From Sneathia vaginalis (GTDB lineage: Bacteria; Fusobacteriota; Fusobacteriia; Fusobacteriales; Leptotrichiaceae), in contig NZ_CP011280.1 in the NCBI RefSeq assembly GCF_000973085.1, positions 646,642 through 710,641 on the forward strand: a DNA stretch of 64,000 nt. The letters run 5' to 3'. Below, piece by piece: positions 62,038 to 64,000 of the stretch. The position numbers and the translations under genes are program-made. The notes beneath the pieces are model-generated. The model was not told where the DNA came from and searched no databases. It saw nothing but the letters and a program-made list of their open reading frames with translations. Position 1 is the stretch's first letter, and each line of letters opens with the position of its first letter.

Positions 62038-62704
62038 TTATAGAACTTATTATCCTCTTTAATTTAGGATAAGATTTCAATAATCTTCTATACTTCTTAT
62101 TAATCTTCTTTTCTATTCTGTGCGTTTTATACGAAATATTTTCTGCCATTTCATTTGACAACATCTTTAAGTCTTCATTTAATTTTTCTATTATCATACT
62201 ATCTTTTTTAAGTGCTAATACCTTTAAAATACTTATTAAAAAATCATATAGCATTAATAATATTAATAAATATGTAACAAAGTCAATGTATCTTAAAAGA
62301 CTAACAACAATATTTACTTTTGGTTGTAATATATACATTAATACTAAGGAAGCTACACCCCATAATAATGAAAATTTAAGACAAATATAGCCTTTAATAT
62401 TAAATTTCTCATTTGTATAATCCCACCACTGAAGATTAAATATTTTTTCTAATACATATCCTGTTATAAACTCAAGAACTGTGGTTATTACAACAGAAAT
62501 TATATAAAGACATATGGGATAATTTACAAACTTAGTTAGTAAAAATATCTCACATACTGCTCCAAATCCATATATAGGGCAGTATGAACCATTTAGAAAA
62601 CCTCTATTTACAAAGTCCTCTCTTTCTAATGATGCATATATAACTTCCAAACACCAACCTAAAAATGAATATATAAAGAAATACCAAATATAATTATATA
62701 TCAT
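62027..62704 (-). CDS. PF06541-like (putative ABC-transporter type IV) membrane protein
   Basis: 225 aa with about five membrane helices followed by a basic, probably coiled C-terminal tail. The start YNYIWYFFIYSFLGWCLEVIY, NRGFLNGSYCPIYGFGA and FITGYVLEKIFNLQWWDYTN are hallmarks of PF06541 (CmpB-like), a membrane family of unclear function often annotated as ABC permease although there is no ATPase nearby. It overlaps the TruA-like gene by 11 nt and is the last gene of its operon. Confidence 0.82.
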   Translation of the reverse strand: MIYNYIWYFFIYSFLGWCLEVIYASLEREDFVNRGFLNGSYCPIYGFGAVCEIFLLTKFVNYPICLYIISVVITTVLEFITGYVLEKIFNLQWWDYTNEKFNIKGYICLKFSLLWGVASLVLMYILQPKVNIVVSLLRYIDFVTYLLILLMLYDFLISILKVLALKKDSMIIEKLNEDLKMLSNEMAENISYKTHRIEKKINKKYRRLLKSYPKLKRIISSISKK

Positions 62705-63512
62705 ATTTTTCCCTTCTAACTATAACCTTATTACCCATATTTAATTTTTTTATATTCTTACCATTTTTACCTATCATCTTTGAAAAATCTGTTGTGTATA
62801 TTATTGTATACTTAACTGATTTTTCACAGTAAACAACGGTATCTAAATCTAGGTTATAAGGATATAAAATTAAGTCTTCTAATGTTTTTGATAAATATAT
62901 TTTATCTAAAACTAAGTATTTACCATCTAAGGGTTTTAGAGTATTTGTTAAAATAAATGAACTCATAATTCTAACTTGATGAGGTAAAAAACTGTCTCCA
63001 ATAAATATTAAACTATCATCAATATATTCGATATGTATATCTCTTACTGTATTTTTTAAATACTTACCTTTTTTTGTAGTAAATTTTGAAAAGTCTTTAT
63101 TACCGCTAAGATCATTACATAGTTTTTCTATCTTTTCTCTTGAATTTACTATAAATTCTTTGGGATAAGAAAAAATATATTTTCTTTTTGCTATTAATTC
63201 TGGAAATTCTAAATATGGTATAGTCTTTTGTATCTTAATTACCATATCATATTTTAATAATGTATCTATATTTTCTTTTTCACTCATAAAATACAATATA
63301 TTTTCATTAGCACTAACGTCTTTATCCGTTCTACCTGCTTGTTGTATTCCCTTATACACATCAATATTTTCTTTTTTTAATAAGTCTTTAAAATATCCTT
63401 TTACAGTCTTTTTGTCCTTTAATTCATCAAAGCATGCATAATTAGATCCATCATATTTTATATAGACCATATATGCATTTAATTTCGTTTTTTCTAATCG
63501 TCTATCTAACAT
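62694..63512 (-). CDS. TruA-like tRNA pseudouridine synthase with KH-like C-terminal tail
   Basis: 272 aa from the ATG at 63512, which overlaps the cupin stop (ATGTTAG); an ATG at 63533 inside the cupin gene is less likely and one at 63470 possible. Divergent TruA family. VYIKYDGSNYACF matches the N-terminal motif and QQAGRTDKDVSANENIL carries the catalytic aspartate D63. FSYPKEF, KDFSKFT and FLPHQVRIM follow in the expected order. After residue about 225 a tail with KMIGKNGKNIKKLN looks like a KH-domain GxxG loop. It is divergent enough that target uridines may differ from U38-40. Confidence 0.82.
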   Translation of the reverse strand: MLDRRLEKTKLNAYMVYIKYDGSNYACFDELKDKKTVKGYFKDLLKKENIDVYKGIQQAGRTDKDVSANENILYFMSEKENIDTLLKYDMVIKIQKTIPYLEFPELIAKRKYIFSYPKEFIVNSREKIEKLCNDLSGNKDFSKFTTKKGKYLKNTVRDIHIEYIDDSLIFIGDSFLPHQVRIMSSFILTNTLKPLDGKYLVLDKIYLSKTLEDLILYPYNLDLDTVVYCEKSVKYTIIYTTDFSKMIGKNGKNIKKLNMGNKVIVRREKYDI

Positions 63513-63766
63513 TTTATAAACACACAAAGCCATATACAGTCTTCACTTGTAGATTTAACTCTATGTCTTACTCCTTTTTTTATATATTCAAAACTATCCT
63601 TAACTAATGGAATTTCTTTGTCTGTATATTCTAATATAGCAGAGCCATTCAATAAATAGACCAACTCGTCAATATCTTGTACCATCCAATCAGTGCTAGC
63701 ATTATTTGAATATATTCTTTCAATTCTTACTTCCTTATCATATATTGTCTTTACTACTTCACTCAT
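63506..63766 (-). CDS. Small cupin-domain protein
   Basis: 86 aa. A single cupin barrel: DWMVQDIDELVYLLNGSAIL (motif one, reduced, with few histidines), then EIPLVKDSFEYIKKGVRHRV and the terminal WLCVFIK (motif two area). Metal ligands are only partly present. Family members of this size often act as small-molecule binding or mannose-isomerase-like proteins; the function here is unknown. Its ATG overlaps the upstream stop (ATGA) and its end overlaps the TruA-like start. Confidence 0.8.
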   Translation of the reverse strand: MSEVVKTIYDKEVRIERIYSNNASTDWMVQDIDELVYLLNGSAILEYTDKEIPLVKDSFEYIKKGVRHRVKSTSEDCIWLCVFIKC

Positions 63767-64000
63767 TTTTGTATCTCACTAATTACAAACCATAAAGCTA
63801 ATTTTTCATCTATTAGACCTTGCTTTATCTTATTTTCCATTTCATTACACTTTTTTAAGACTTCCATACACTTATTTTTATCAAATTTAAGTGCCTTATT
63901 TTTCAAAAATATTACATAATAATTAGCTTTAAAATATTTTTCAAACTCATCATATGTTTTTCTAAATTCCTCATAATTTTTACTTAAATTTAATATATTT
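63763..64000 (-). CDS. holA: Probable DNA polymerase III delta subunit (HolA), C-terminal fragment
   Basis: An open frame enters the window at its right edge and stops at TGA 63763-63765, overlapping the cupin ATG. About 78 residues are visible. They are helical and lysine-rich and end in CNEMENKIKQGLIDEKLALW followed by FVISEIQK. The pattern of a helix with IKxGxIDxxLALxxxI at the very C-terminus is that of HolA, the clamp-loader delta subunit. Only the tail is present, so the call is tentative. No start codon is inside the window. Confidence 0.55.
   Translation of the reverse strand, partial: NILNLSKNYEEFRKTYDEFEKYFKANYYVIFLKNKALKFDKNKCMEVLKKCNEMENKIKQGLIDEKLALWFVISEIQK

Overview
The window is very AT-rich bacterial DNA (roughly 27 % GC by eye), uses the standard bacterial code, and is densely packed with short operons. 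It combines Firmicutes-like information-processing genes (PolC-type DNA polymerase, AddAB-like helicase-nuclease, Prp with an extended L27, MutS2, KhpA, an OmpR/HisKA pair) with clear Gram-negative envelope genes: a TolC-like outer-membrane factor, a periplasmic adaptor and a MacB-type ABC pump. With pyruvate:ferredoxin oxidoreductase and small versions of many proteins, this points to a fermentative fusobacterium, most likely a reduced-genome member of the Leptotrichiaceae (Sneathia/Streptobacillus-like). This assignment is inferred from gene content; no search was run.

Layout. 1-6.9 kb (+): the end of dnaB, a U32/TrhP-like protein, a two-component system, truB, galU and nnr, ending in a strong terminator. 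6.9-9.8 kb: an accessory pocket at the convergent junction of two core operons. It holds a decayed IS21-type istB, a DUF1016 (YhcG-like) PDDEXK nuclease gene broken by one frameshift and carrying a perfect 14-bp-arm palindrome, and a doubly frameshifted phage replisome-organiser remnant. 9.8-16.9 kb (-): ribF-scpA-murJ followed by a tripartite efflux operon. 17-23.2 kb: small membrane proteins, a short ComEC, a pilin-like protein and nifJ. 23.3-32.5 kb (-): a DUF819 transporter, glycogen genes glgC/glgA and an AddAB-like pair. 32.5-41.6 kb (-): polC, a deoxynucleoside kinase, purA, khpA, a DUF4911-like gene, rsmA, hpt and a DMT exporter. 41.6-43.2 kb (+): sppA.

43.2-52 kb (-): ruvA, murI, a Cof-type HAD phosphatase, holB, mreB, cysS, mutS2 and dacA, ordered dacA to ruvA in transcription. 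52-53.7 kb (+): rplU-prp-rpmA and nth. 53.7-61.4 kb (-): thyA, folD, rplT, rpmI, infC, era, a class A PBP, rlmN and rph. 61.5-62 kb (+): an NlpC/P60 endopeptidase. 62-64 kb (-): a membrane protein, a TruA-like protein with a KH-like tail, a cupin and the C-terminus of a probable holA.

Most of the window is ordinary housekeeping. The points most worth a second look are the rplU promoter palindrome and leader, an infC gene whose best start is AUU behind an attenuator, the palindrome inside the DUF1016 gene, the TruA-KH fusion, an Nth that lacks the last cluster cysteine, and a reduced competence pair (leaderless pilin-like protein plus short ComEC). No CRISPR array, rRNA gene or tRNA gene was seen.
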